In this document: piece by piece, positions 36,201 through 47,599 of the stretch
How positions within the stretch are numbered: the stretch's first letter is position 1
Layout: each line of letters opens with the position of its first letter
Source: Pachydiplax longipennis
Taxonomy: Eukaryota; Arthropoda; Insecta; Odonata; Libellulidae
Length of the DNA: 64,000 nt
Reading direction: 5' to 3'
NCBI GenBank assembly: GCA_036926295.1
Contig: JAVFKF010000026.1
Coordinates: forward strand, 10,930,001 to 10,994,000
Made by a program: the position numbers and the translations under genes
Notes under the pieces: model-generated
What the model was told of the DNA's origin: nothing
What the model saw: the letters and a program-made list of their open reading frames with translations, nothing else
The model's database searches: none

Positions 36201-38759
36201 ATTTTAATACGAATTTTCCTATCTCACCTCGTTGTCGTCGTTGGGTGTGACTAAGTAAGATACAATACGCCTGCAGTGCATGCACAAGTCGATCTGTTTC
36301 TTATTCTCGGAAGTTTCACTCCAGATGTCCACACATTTTTTCACCGCATTGCAAGCCCTAGCGTTGCTGAAATAAAAAAAAAGGATTTTACGCATGTTTT
36401 TAACGCATTTCACGAGGATCGTTTATATATATTCGCCTACCTTAAACTTCGGCACCAGAATTCTTTACCCTGAGCACAGTCATTATTCGCAGAGACGAGC
36501 ACCAAACCTGTAATAAAAGAGAATTAATACAGAAGTGCTCAGGAGCGTATGAATCTTTATTATGCTAATATTCTACCGGTGATAATCATCCTTGAAAAGT
36601 CGTTTTTCCTGTTATGGATTGATCCATTGTCTCTTATTATTGTATCTCGCTTTTTATCTTTCTTCCTAAAGTAAGTCCATTCATGTTTATTCATTCAGTG
36701 ATACATCGCCATCTTCGTAAGCTATCCAGCTAGAATTAAGCTGTCACCCAGATACCGGACTTTTTTTTTACCTCCGTTTCTCCTTGCGATACGCTCTTCA
36801 ATATCAACAGTACATTCTATAGTAATGTATTGAATTTTACAATGTTTATATTGAATGTTTCATTAGGGTGGATCGAAAAAGCTTTTTTTCGGAATCGGTC
36901 TGCGGCTACTATAGTGCTTAAAAGTTTGTGGTTGGTGTTCCTTGTAACCCTTAAGAAATTTCAACTCGATCGGATAATGTCCTGAGGCTGCGATATTTAG
37001 TCAAAATTTGAAGTTTTTGTGAAAAAATGTCAAAAATTTGCAATTTTTTCCTATTATTTTTCGATGCATCCGAAGTGAATTAATGGCAAAATATAACATA
37101 TATTGCTTGTATGTTGTTAATGATTAACAATTTATTGAGTTTGAACGAGGTAAATGGTTTCTTAATTCGCCAAAATTCGTCAAAAAACGCCAAATATACA
37201 GAGATGTTACGGATGTAGGGTAGGCAATAAACTGCTACAATAACTCGTACCCACCGTATTAAATTTATCAAGAACGATAAGATAGTGGGAAAAGAAGTGA
37301 ACTGCAGCCTTTAGTTCATCGAATAATCAAGCACTATCCACGAGGAGGTTCATTTTTCCGATTACCTTTGGCCGGATAGAAATGAGTTATATCGAAGGGA
37401 TTCGATGAATATTCCAAATTGTAAAATCAAATTATATATTTCCCTAAATTTGTGCTGATATCTGTTCGTTGCGGAATTAAAAACATCTCCCTCGCATTCT
37501 TTAGATCACGAATTATAAATGAAATATCGGCAAGATAACCGCATATTTACACGTATCGAATTTAAATCTGATTTATATCACACGTTCTATATTTCCCATC
37601 TACAAATGTGAAGCATTTGTAAATTCTACATCTAAATCTACATAAATACTCAGCAAGCCGCCCTTCGGCGTGCGGCAGGGGAGTGAACACCAAACGATTG
37701 AGCTACATTTTTAGCCTGTTATTATCGCGTATTGTTCGCGGAAAGAATTAGTACTTAAAACGACTTATCCTAGCGTGTAATTCTCTTACTTCATCCTCAT
37801 TGTCGGATCAGCCGAAGTAGCAGGAGGGTCGTATAATACCGATTACATTATTAAATTACATTTTTGGAAAGAAAATCCTTTGCCAATGATAATTCCTATA
37901 GCCTTCGAGGGAAAACATTATCAACAGTCAATTCGGTAAAATATCTGGGAATAACCCTCAAGAATAACTTAACAAGGGGTACCCACATCCATTATATATG
38001 TGGGCGAAACTCGGCTTCGTCAAAAAAATAGTCGGTAGGAGCGAAGGAAAAGTCCGCGAGCGATGTTACTTTGCGCTAGTTAGGCCTCAACTCGAGTATG
38101 CATGCATATACGTTTTGTATTCGCGAATTAGAGAAGGTACAACGAAAGGCAATACGTTTTGTAAAAAATTGCCATGATAAATCAGTAAGTGTTATTCAGA
38201 TGCTTCAGGAGGCAGGATGGGAATCTTTAAAGGAAAGAAGACTCGATCAGAAATTTAATTTACTTAATTAATTCAGTCAGAGTACGTTGATAGAAGATGT
38301 ATGTAACCGATATTATGTTTCTTTGTTGTTATATTGGCCGTTCTGATAACGTGAGAAATATCAGAGAAATAGATGCTAGAACCTGGAGATTCAAGAATTC
38401 ATTTTTTCCGAGAACGCGAAAATAATCGACTAGGAAGGTAGAGCCATGCCGCTAGCACCTCCTGCCACACGCCGAAAGGTGGATTGCAGGGTACGTATGT
38501 AGATGTAGATAACGTCCTCTGTAAACGCGCTGTCTCTAAATTTAGAAAGCAATCTCAATATATAGCTTCTATTCTTCTTCCTTTCGAGGATTCCCAACCT
38601 GCGTCTGAGAGCATCTTCGTAAGTTATTCGCGAGAAAATTTAAGTACTTCGTAGGGAAATTTAAGTAAAGAAGACACTTGAAATTAGATTACGATAATAA
38701 ATAAGAAATACGACAAAATACTCACCGCTTGAGATCAATAAGAGCGTGAAGTGAAACAT
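32649..38759 (-). CDS. saposin-like carrier with C-terminal amidated peptide, copy A
   Basis: Six coding exons in transcript order: 38726-38759, 36441-36507, 36228-36366, 34921-35067, 33235-33333, 32649-32720. All are GT/AG and in phase, giving 185 residues. Residues 1-18 are a signal peptide (MFHFTLLLISSG, then LVLVSA). Residues 22-45 are a saposin-A-type unit (C22, C30, C39, C45; EFWCRSLSNARAC). Residues 62-125 are a saposin-B-type domain with CxxC (62/65), C86-x11-C98 and C119-x5-C125. Then comes a basic linker with a furin-like RKKR (144-147), a hydrophobic 20-residue segment (148-167) with a DNAGP hinge, G168-K169-R170, and a 15-residue tail that is acidic at its start and proline-containing. 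The saposin fold binds or perturbs lipids in known families. Release of an amidated peptide is my inference from the processing signals. The exon 2-3 segment looks transferred from copy B (see findings). Confidence 0.9.
33176..33214. repeat. (TA)n microsatellite in gene A intron 5
   Basis: About 19 TA dinucleotides immediately downstream of the exon 5 donor on the minus strand. The equivalent introns in B, C and D lack it. Confidence 0.9.
35152..35405. repeat. MITE family 2 copy in gene A intron 3
   Basis: The ends are CTAAGAGACA...GGTTCTCCAAGCG and the near reverse complement GCGCTTGGAGAAC...TGTCTCTGAG. The interior forms a long hairpin in which CCAGTTATTCAGAATC pairs with GATTCTGAATAACTGG. 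It matches the element at 17889-18115 in the alkaline phosphatase gene, so one family has hit both genes. It is absent from the aligned intron of copies B, C and D, so it inserted after A separated or was lost in the others. Confidence 0.8.
35500..35590 (-). mobile_element. LINE 3' tail fragment
   Basis: Read on the minus strand, it has TTTTTAATGTTGCCACTAGA, then CTAGCAGTCTATCTGCAACA and AATGTACTTAATAATAATAAT. This parallels the plus-strand sequence near 47280-47345 (ATGTTGCCACCGGACTGCTG and an AATAATAATAAAA tail). No ORF remains. Confidence 0.5.
37358..37645 (+). repeat. unclassified ~290-bp repeat, inverted relative to 47600-47882
   Basis: Runs such as CCTTTGGCCGGATAGAAAT, ATATCTGTTCGTTGCGGAAT, CTCCCTCGCATTCTTTAGAT and ACACGTATCGAATTTAAATC appear in reverse-complement order at 47600-47882. 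There are no terminal repeats or ORF that would assign a class. This copy is in intron 1 of gene A; the other is upstream of gene B. Confidence 0.75.
37646..37850 (-). mobile_element. LINE subfamily 1 3' end, minus strand
   Basis: Reverse complement of the same 3' end seen at 6900-7115, with the terminal hairpin (CGCACGCCGAAGGGCGGC) and an upstream decayed RT end. It abuts a plus-strand fragment of the same family that begins at about 37855, forming a tail-to-tail or rearranged pair within gene A intron 1. Confidence 0.75.
37855..38515 (+). mobile_element. degraded LINE copy (subfamily 1)
   Basis: Aligns with 30100-30790 throughout, with small deletions (for example at 38005-38010 and 38100-38115) and frameshifts that break the ORF. 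It keeps QMLQEAGWESLKERR-like coding, the hairpin ending and a TGTAGATGTAGAT tail. It lies antisense in intron 1 of gene A, about 210 bases from exon 1. Confidence 0.85.
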
Positions 38760-38836
38760 CTTCGTACAGTTGCAATGAAGAGTCCTACTCAGCAGCCTTC
38801 CAAAACAGCAGTCAATGTGATCTTGAGATTTTCTGT

Positions 38837-38844
38837 CTTATATA
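38837..38844 (-). promoter_or_regulatory. TATA box of gene A
   Basis: Minus-strand TATATAAG 78 bases before the ATG. The same octamer lies at matching distance before copies B and C, in an otherwise related context, which supports it as the core promoter. Confidence 0.7.
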
Positions 38845-39019
38845 CAGAACAATGATCTGGATACCCAAAAGAATCACTTCCTGGAAACTATGTAAAGAAA
38901 TCTTGCGGAAGCTCTATCTTCCTGAGGTTAGAGGCTGATTTCATCGAATCATATTTGGATCGGAAGGGCATTTTTGAATGGTATTTATTCGATGCATTTC
39001 CTACTGAAAATGAACTGCA

Positions 39020-39505
39020 GTAGGTAAAGCGAATAGGATGCAAAGTTTAGCTAGTAGAATCCTAAGGGGTTGCTCATGGATAGTAAGCTCCTTGAGTACT
39101 TCCGGGCGATTTGGGATCCGCACGAAGTGGGATTAACTTCCAGCCTTGAGATGAATCAACGCAGGGCAGCTAGATTTCTTAAGGGAGATTTCAGATTTGA
39201 CAGCAGTGTTTAAGCTATGATGGAATCCATCGGTTGGAATTCGCTTAATGATAGAAGACTTGATTACCATAGGAAGCTTTTTAATAAATTTATCTCTACG
39301 GATCTCGGGGAGGAGGTAGTTGATATTGTCATACCAGTTAGTAGCTTACGTGATCTTAGAGACAAAACAAAGAAGCGTTATTACTGGTCTTCCTTTCCGC
39401 GAAGTATTAGAAATGCAAACAGCAGTCAAGGGTAGATAGGGTTTTCGGTGTTTTACACCCCCTGCCATGCGCCAGTGGCGGTTTGCAGGGTTTAAATGTA
39501 AATGT
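39020..39505 (+). mobile_element. LINE copy (subfamily 2), RT C-terminal end
   Basis: A plus-strand reading (one stop near 39212) gives AIWDPHEVGL, QRRAARFLKGDFRF, then MMESIGWNSLNDRRLDYHRK and SFPRSIRNA, characteristic of the C-terminal end of jockey/CR1-like RT ORFs. The 3' hairpin is CCCTGCCATGCGCCAGTGGC followed by GGTTTGCAGGG, and the tail is TGTAAA repeats. It lies in the spacer between gene A's promoter and gene B's 3' end. Confidence 0.85.
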
Positions 39506-39794
39506 AAATGAGCGTATAGTTCAACAAGCTAAGCATGTAATATCTCAATTTGTTTCAAATAACCTGATTCGTTTTAAGTCATTTTCAAAACTTTCCTCAG
39601 GCATATTATATCAATTAGAAATTATAAATTTGAGGAATTATGGAAAAAGGTTTTCCTGTAGATCTAATATAATGAAATGTTACATCGAAACACGTTTCAC
39701 AAGTACGTGTGCTACATATTTTTGTCAGGTCTTACAATTCCAGTAGTCATTTTAGAGCTGAATGAAAATGTGACGCATATCTATTACATGTTCA

Positions 39795-40590
39795 CCTCGA
39801 ACTAAACTATGGACTTATAGGAATACATTAATTCGGCTGGAATTCGTGGTAGGTCTTTAATATGAAGAAAAAATCATTAAAAATTCATTAAAATTACCAC
39901 CAAATACTTAATAATGTGACGATATCCTCTGCCCGATAGATCGTCATTTGTGCTTTATGTGGATTTATTTTCAAAGTATGAAATCCTGCATTGTGGTTTT
40001 ACAATGCTTGTGGTTTCTTTTTCCGCAGGATGTTCTGCCAGTCACAATTTAAAGATAGAACTAATGAAAGAGAGATTTGACTCAAAGGCTTATTTAAAAC
40101 ATTAACCAAGTATTTGTCCAACCCTCATACCAAGCAATGCTAATCACCAGTGTTTATAGCAGTGATTAGATACATATTAATGCTATGGACTAAGAAGGGA
40201 TCCAGCCACATTATTTCTAAAGTAAATGGATATTTCTTTAAGATTATCCCATATTACCTAAGCCTTCCTGTAATATATACGTCTCTGAGTACTGTAAGTC
40301 ACTAATTAACACCTTTTTCAGGGGTAGTCAATTACCCCGTCAATAGCGACGGAAATTTAACTTGAGTAAACATGAGCTCCAAAATCTTAGTGGATATACA
40401 CGCAAACTTATGGAAGGATCAGTAAGAGATTATTAAAAAATAATTAATTAAAATTATAAATCTAATGTAATATATACATCGCATTTCACTCTCGCTGCAT
40501 ACTTAATAAAAAATTAAAGTTTCTGGAATAATGTTTAGGCTAACATTTAGAGGTAAGAATAAAAATGACAAGGAATTATTTCAAACGCAA
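39795..40590. repeat. 3' flank repeated downstream of copies B, C and D
   Basis: The block is colinear with 51150-51920 and 60400-61160, sharing TCATTTGTGCTTTATGTGGA, GGGGTAGTCAATTACCCCGT and many other runs. It is not found downstream of copy A. It carries no conserved ORF, so it is treated as part of the duplicated segment. Confidence 0.85.
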
Positions 40591-40852
40591 TTTATTACAC
40601 CATGCGACAGAATACCAAGCCTTAAATTGTCTGCAGAAAATTATAGGAAAATTATCTTTAATAAGTCAAGGAGTTAATGAGTGGCGTTTTTGCACGAAAA
40701 ACTCTTATGTTAAACAATTTTTACATATTTAAAGCATAGTTATATTCCACCACTTGCTTTAAGCAAAGTAATCTTGTGGTAACTGCTGTTGTTGTTAAGT
40801 CAAACCCTTAGGCGTGTACAGGATATGGGCGGCTTCCAATCGGATCCTCATA

Positions 40853-43800
40853 TTAACGTCTACCAAGTAACCCGCTTACCTGCAAGAGAAATGGTATAAG
40901 TATTGTTGCATCAACAGCATTCAATAAGATATCACGAGAAGTTCGTCATTCTGTCCAAATGAATATTTCTAATTATAATGGGTTTCTTCTCTAAATCTTT
41001 CGAAGGTGGTGAAAATGGAATAATTTTCTTCGGAATGGCTCTATCCTTAAATCATTTCTGGTTTCTCCATATATTTTTGTTGCAGCATTCCTCGGAAAGG
41101 ATTTTTGTTATGAAATACGTTTTTTAGAATGTTATGGGGTATTTCGTGTATTATTAGATTCTGATAAGAGGGAGATGTCGAATTTTCCTCCAGCTAATAA
41201 GATTCGGGGAAAAATACTTTTGAGAAATTACATTCCAGGACCTTCTTGCCACGACGTAGACTTGAAATGCAGAATTCAATTAGAGAGGTCGCTATGACAA
41301 CAATTGGGTGGTGACCTTTATGGTAAGGGACTTGGGTTCGATACCAGGCCGGTCAAGTATTACCTTCATGATATACACTCAGGGAGTTTTTTATCCGCAG
41401 AAGAGTCTATATTTAAAAGACGAGTTTAAGTTGCATGTATATTGCAAGCTAAATGTTGAATATCAAAAAAAGTTTACTTTGCTTGGAAGTGCTTCCGAAA
41501 ATATCCCAAACATCGCAATTTAGTGATTATCATAACGGGAAAGTTTAACACCTATCCTTTCAATTCTCTAAATAATAAATTCATAGGAATGTAAATAAGA
41601 ACTGACGCTGAATAAACAGCCGATAAATGAAAGAAGGGGCAAAATGTTTTTAGTGGGTAAACACAATTTATTAATAATTATTTAAATTATTATATACTTC
41701 ATATTATGATGTTAACGTACCAAGGATATGACGGGACCTACGAAACCAATGAACCTCTTCTTTCTTGGCAAGCCCTTATGGGGTGACATCATCTGGTTAT
41801 CCTGAAAGAAATGAAAGATTCAATGCGCAATTCCCCACTCTAATCTTTTATTAACGATCAAATTATATGAAAGAAACTTTATACACAGCTAGAGAAAATT
41901 AATATTAATTCTTTTGGTAAAGGCTATCGAAGGCAGTGAAATTCATATTACTTCCTTTAGTTTTGATCTTGCCGCTAGTATAATATTAAGAGGAACTCAG
42001 AATCTAGAAATATGGGAATTTCTCTGTCTTTTGGGACATTTGTTTTAACCAAAGTTTTTCTTATATGCATTTGCTTATATATTTGAGAACAGCTTTAATC
42101 TATGCAATGTCTTTTAAACAACCATGAATATAAATAATCTTTCATGTGCTTCATTAGAATGATGAAAATATCAAATTCATAAATGTTTTAACGATATTTA
42201 ACATGATAATCAAAGGTATTAAACAAGCAAGACATCCGAAGAATGAGTCAGGATGCACTAAACAGTTAGGCAAGTCAATAAAACTCAGCAAATATCGGTC
42301 TGTCCCTAGTTACTAATATGGAAGAAAACCCTATTTACTGATATGGAAGCCAGTGATCTCTAATGCTTTACCGTTCTCGATGGCGTTTATTCATTTCCCT
42401 CGATTGTGCAAAAGTTTCCCTATTTTACTCCTATAACGACCCTCTCCTAAAAATATCAGTATCGCTTCTTCCCTCACTTTCGATTGTGCAAACGTGTATG
42501 TTTAAAGAGAGATTAAAATACTGCTTACATCGTCAGTTAAAATCCTGTTGGTGATACCTGTAGAAACACGTATTTGATCCTTCTTAAAACGGGGGTTAAT
42601 CATAGCGTTCTAGAGTTTCCTTCTTGTTATCTTTGCGTTATCCCATTGGCGGTTTAATGAATATTTATAATTCCTCTTTCAATAAAGTGTGCAATCTCCC
42701 ATTACTTTTTGATTGTGTTCGGCAGGTCTGGATACGTTTAACATTCAGACGATATTGCGGTGGTAGAATTGGCATTTATGTATCACCTCCATCATAAGAC
42801 ATTTTTCTTTTCGAAGACTAATGAACATTTAATAATCTTTACTGAAATACGCCGTGTATTATTCATATTCCTTTCATTTCAATTGGGATACAACCGTTGA
42901 AATTTTAAACAATGTGTGTAAAAATTTTTAAGATATTACACAGTTTATAAGACTTTAAATCATAAATCAAACTTTGTCGAAGTTTTTTACATTATGAAAA
43001 ATTCAGATTGTAAGACTTCGCGAAAATATTTTATTACTTTGGTAAGATTGAAAATTGGATAAATAATTGGCTTACGTGCTCATATGAGAAAAGATATTAA
43101 TGTTCCTAAAAGTTTATAATTTTTATTATATATCAGTTCGTCATTCATTCATCGGAAAATCATTCGATCTATCTTGGTTCTTTCAAGAACAAAGAAAGCC
43201 GTATATTTGTAAATTGCATGTATCAGCATTTACATTTAGATTAGAGCATGCGTCCCCGCATACATTTAGCGTACCAACATACGCATAAGAAATTGGCCGG
43301 GAAAACTATGTATTGTACATATGAGTACTTATACTACCGCCAGGAGCAAACCCTTCTCATGTGAATTCGACAACGTGAAAAACAAATGAAGAAACATAAG
43401 CACCTCTCCGGCTTCAGCTGCTTACACCTACACCTGAATGAGAGCGCGATTGTAAAGTATTGACAGCTAAAACATTGGTGTAACTTTTGGATTTTACAAT
43501 ATTAATCCACTTTCCCAACTCACCCCATTCATTCCAGGCAATTCGCAGTAATCCAGTTCCACGCAACTCAAGTTTGCTACAAATTCTTCCAGCTCGTCTG
43601 GAGTCAATCTTCTTATTTCTTCAAGGCACTTCTCTCTTTCGTGTCCGGGCACGACTATATTGCAAATTCCTCGAACAATCTAAAGGAAAATTACAATAGA
43701 ACATCAATTATTGACGAAAAAAAGCATCGATCTTCATCGAATATGATTCGGATAAAATCTTATGGCACCTGGTTATTATCATTATTTTTTTAATGGAAAC

Positions 43801-46800
43801 AGGCAGAGACCCAAATTACATCCATTTAAGTAATTAATAATTGAAGAACACGCACAACCGTTCCCGAACCAGAAAAATCTGATTCGCCGGAACTCGAACC
43901 CAAGACCATGTGGTTTGAGCGCTAGCACACCAATTAGTTAATATTTTTCGGTTCTGATGGGTCTTCTTCCGTAAGACTGCATTGAGTTTCGCTGACCGAC
44001 ATGCGATTAGACCATTAGCTTATAATTAGCATGACAACGTAACTCATATTATGGTCCACATATCAGCATTTCGTGTCCATGCAATATTTTGCTATTACCT
44101 CAAAATTAAGGGACTTTACTTTCGTTTCAGAGAAACAGGAGCCACAAGCTTTCAACTGGATTAAATCAATTTTTTTTTGGTTTAACTTAACTCCAAAAAT
44201 AATTTAACTAAAATTATACGATTTTAATACGAATTTTCCTATCTCACCTCGTTGTCGTCGTTGGGTGTGACTAAGTAGGATACAATACGCCTGCAGTGCA
44301 TGCACAAGTCGATCTGTTTCTTATTCTCGGAAGTTTCACTCCAGATGTCCACACATTTTTTCACCGCATTGCAAGCCCTAGCGTTACTGAAATAAAGAAG
44401 GATTTTACGCATGTGCTTAACGCATTTCAAGAGGATCGTTTATATATGATATATCTTCACCTACCTTAAACTTCGGCACCAGAACTCTTTACCCTGAGCA
44501 CATTCATTATTCGCAGAGACGAGTACCAAAGCTGTAATAAAAGAGAATTTATACAGAATTGCACAGGTGCGTATGAATTTCCCGTTCAAAGTTCTATCAC
44601 TTACATACATGCTTGAAAATTCATTTATTGCCAAGTGTGCGTTAATTTTATTGCCTTTTCCTACGGTTTAAGAAACATTCATGATGCGAAGGGAACTGAT
44701 GACGAAGGACCTTGATAAACGAATCAGGAAAAGATTGGTAAAATCCTTGGTAAGGAGGGTAATGTTGTACGGGTGTGAAACGTAAACGCTAAGAAAAGAG
44801 GATATTAAAAGATTAGAGTCTTTCGAGATGTGGGTATGGCGTAGAATGGAAGTAAGATTGGTCGATAGAAAAACAAAAATGGGTAATGATTGAAGTAATT
44901 AGAAATCGACAAAAGAAATGTGTGGGTCAAATATTGAGAGGAGAGAGATTATTGAAGAAGGCGATCGAGGGAAGAATGCTAGGGAAAAGACAGAAGGGAT
45001 GACAAAGACAGAGGGGAAGGCAAAGTCAGAGGGGAAGTCAAAGACAGAAGTTATTAGACGAATAAAGGGGTGGGATAAGTTACCAGGAATTGAAGGAGAG
45101 GGAATTAAATACGGAATGTTGGGGCACATGAACCTACTGAAAGGTAGAACACATACATACGCGTTAAAAGTGGACAAATATTAGTTGGCAACTTGAAAAC
45201 GGAAATTACATCAGGACACATCCAATATGCATATAGAAGTCCACAGCTCCCAATATGTTATCAACGGACATAAAAGTTTTATGGCTCACAAAAAAGAGAA
45301 TACGATAAAACACATTACATAAATATATAGCGTTCTTAGAATATATAGTTAGCAAATAGGGATATATTGAAAAATATTTTGATCCGTTCCTCGATTCTTC
45401 GTGGAAATATTTTGTATTGGGAAGGGGTTAAGAATAGCTTCAGGTTGCTCATTCCATTTTTTTACACTTCTGTTTTCTAATAAATTTTTCCCGAAGTAGG
45501 TTTTGCGTGAAACGACAAATACCTTGCCAAAATTATCATTTTCCTTTAAAACCTGGGCCGCTTAACCTTTACTGAATCTCTTTCCAATTCGGTTTACCTG
45601 TATACGAATGATACAATTTTATGATTCTGTTAACTTTCCTACGAGTTTACAGCGTTGCCCATCCCAATTCTGCAAACATTTCCGTTATGCTTTAGTATAT
45701 ATTAAAACGCCAATATACAAATCTAGCATCTAACTATCATTTCTCTTGCGCCCAAGATATATATTTTTTCTTTAGAAGTAGATCCGTATATTATACATGA
45801 GCCAACCATCTCCTCTATCTTCACAGTCATCTTCTAATTAAAGCCCATTTCCAGCCTTAAATCTCATTGTTTCCTCGTTTGTTTTATTAATCACCAACTG
45901 CGATTACGTCTTCGTTTATGTCACAGCTAAGTGTCAAAAGCTTCCTATCTTTAACATAACTCTTTTCATGGCCTCCTATTTTCATATCAACATATCAAAC
46001 ACTCAAGGATGTGAATGATATCCATCCCTGATTGATTTCCTTTGCTAAGACCCTTTACGCTTTATGAGAGCTTACTTCGCAACCAATTAGGTCACTTTTT
46101 ACATCAAAAGGCCACCCTTAACATTCAACATCATATAGTACCTCACTTCAATAATCATCAGGGAGCTAAAAGAAAATAAATTCGACTTTAATGAGGTTCG
46201 AAAAACTCTCCATTCGCCGATATGCCGTTGACCGTCGCGACTTACTACTTTATATCTTCAAAAGGACAGCAAAACTGCGTTCGGGGATTCCACGGCGGTG
46301 AGTCGGACCGCGCCGCGCTAACGAAAAATCGACTTAATTCCCAAGTTGGCTCCTAAATTGAAACAGTTACTTCGGATTCCACATCTAGATACAACTGACT
46401 ATGACGCGTTATAGGACACTCGATGTACAAAGGCCGTTTTCTTATTTATATCCCTTACTTTATCTCGAAAATCGTCCGAATGAGAGGCTCGCCATTATGT
46501 TGCTTTAAATGAGCGAAACCTCATTTTAGAAAGCTGTAATTGTAACCAGTGGAAAGATTAAGAATCTTTGTAGATCACTGCATCGATGTTTTTCCTATAG
46601 TATTTTTTCAAACCCTCCACATAGCAGCAAACTAGAACGTTTATCCGAAAAATTCGAGACACCCCATTTCAGTGAAAATTGCTCAAGTTTGACGCCACGT
46701 ATCTTTTTAACGCGTAAGGATATTGAAAACGACAAACGGGAACATAAAACTCAATCATTGTGTAATAAATATGCGAAGTTTGAAAACCCGCACGTTAGTT

Positions 46801-46898
46801 TAATTAACGATTGAAATTATGTTTGTATTGCGTTAAATAGTAAGAAATACAAATAAATACTTACCGCTTGAAATCAGTAAGATGGTGAAATGAAACAT
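40853..46898 (-). CDS. saposin-like carrier with C-terminal amidated peptide, copy B (tail-less)
   Basis: Coding exons 46865-46898, 44465-44531, 44248-44386, 43524-43679, 41721-41801, 40853-40879, all in phase; 167 residues. The signal peptide and both saposin-type domains are as in copy A, with all ten Cys kept. Exon 3 encodes the same 46 residues as copy A and differs by two silent bases. Exon 4 is three codons longer at its end (MNG) and differs at many positions. RKKR is at 145-148. The hydrophobic segment is shortened to 16 residues (149-164) by loss of four codons including the Asp-Asn pair. G165-R166-R167 is followed directly by TAA, so the acidic tail of the other copies is missing. 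The stop leaves the amidation and cleavage signal intact, so I treat it as a functional gene rather than a pseudogene. Confidence 0.88.
41283..41362 (+). repeat. tRNA-derived SINE in gene B intron 5
   Basis: A-box-like GACAACAATTGGGTGGTGAC and B-box GGGTTCGATACC, then GGTCAAG. The same unit is at the aligned position in gene D intron 5 (61855-61937) and absent from gene C, whose intron is about 460 bases shorter. It therefore predates the B/D split. Confidence 0.65.
43870..43935 (-). repeat. truncated tRNA-derived SINE head
   Basis: The minus strand reads a B-box region (TGGGTTCGAGTTCC) with upstream GCTAGCGCTCAAACC. The fuller version is at 54957-55035 in gene C. Only about 60 bases remain here. 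A further remnant of its end (GCGCTAGCACACCAATTAGT on the plus strand) sits in gene A at 35899. Confidence 0.65.
44625..45950 (+). mobile_element. RTE-type LINE fragment inserted in gene B intron 1
   Basis: The intron 1 alignment of B with C is interrupted only in B across about 44625-45950. Plus-strand readings around 44720-45190 give RRVMLYGCET, TLRKEDIKRLESFEMWVWRR and then an ERREIIEEGDRGK-type basic end, broken by stops and frameshifts. These are the C-terminal RT motifs of RTE-like elements. It is closely related to the minus-strand fragment at 53827-54925. Confidence 0.75.
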
Positions 46899-46972
46899 CT
46901 TCGTCCGATTGCTAGATGAGGTCTTCGGTAGTCACCCAAGCCAGGAATCAATATAATTTTTAAGTTGTCTAT

Positions 46973-46980
46973 CTTATATA
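46973..46980 (-). promoter_or_regulatory. TATA box of gene B
   Basis: Minus-strand TATATAAG 75 bases before the ATG. The sequence from TATA to ATG is nearly identical to copy C (57145-57227) and more diverged from copy A. Confidence 0.7.
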
Positions 46981-47599
46981 AGGAGTAATATCCGGATATC
47001 TAGAAGAAAAACTTCCTGTAAACATGGGAGAATAATCTTGATATGAAAAGTCTTGCATTACTTCCAGAGATTAGGAACCGATTTTAGCTTATCATATTTG
47101 AAACGGATGTTTTTTCCAATGGTATTTATCCGACGAATTTTTCCTGCAAAAGGTAATCTTTTCTTCCCTCTCCCGAGTGTTTCTTGTATGTGCTGTAGGA
47201 GACGGAGAAGTATATTGTAAAAATGAATCTTAATTGACTTAATTGTGTTGACTTTAGGTGTTTAAGTGACTTTTATTGTATTTTTAATACATGTTGCCAC
47301 CGGACTGCTGTATACTTGTAACTTATTGTATTGTAAATAATAATAAAACCTCTTAAACGCAGCGATAATCCCACGTGTCTTGGTGCATAGCAAGATTGGG
47401 CCTGAGATAAAATATAGTTAACTCAGAGAAAGCTATTTTACTTCAGTTAGAAAATACAAGTTGTGCATTGCAAAAAATTCGCACTAGTGGTCCCAGTGGT
47501 GCATGCAATTTTATTAAAAGAAAGAGGTAATTTTAACTTAGTAGACTAGTGTTTTGGTGCGAATTGTGGTATTTATATAGATTTGGATGTAGAATTTAA

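Noticed and set aside
39900..40100. Possible extra exon in the repeated 3' flank (TTTTTCCGCAG followed by a short open stretch, also near 51340 and 60590)
   Set aside because: The frames differ among the three copies and end at once. Conservation is explained by duplication of the whole flank.
40853..40879. Gene B as a pseudogene because of the early stop
   Set aside because: All other exons, splice sites and Cys residues are intact, and the stop falls just after the processing signal.
43100..43288. 62-codon ORF recurring at 63056-63244
   Set aside because: The repetition is explained by duplicated intron 4 of the saposin-like genes. Gene C lacks the segment and gene A does not keep the frame.
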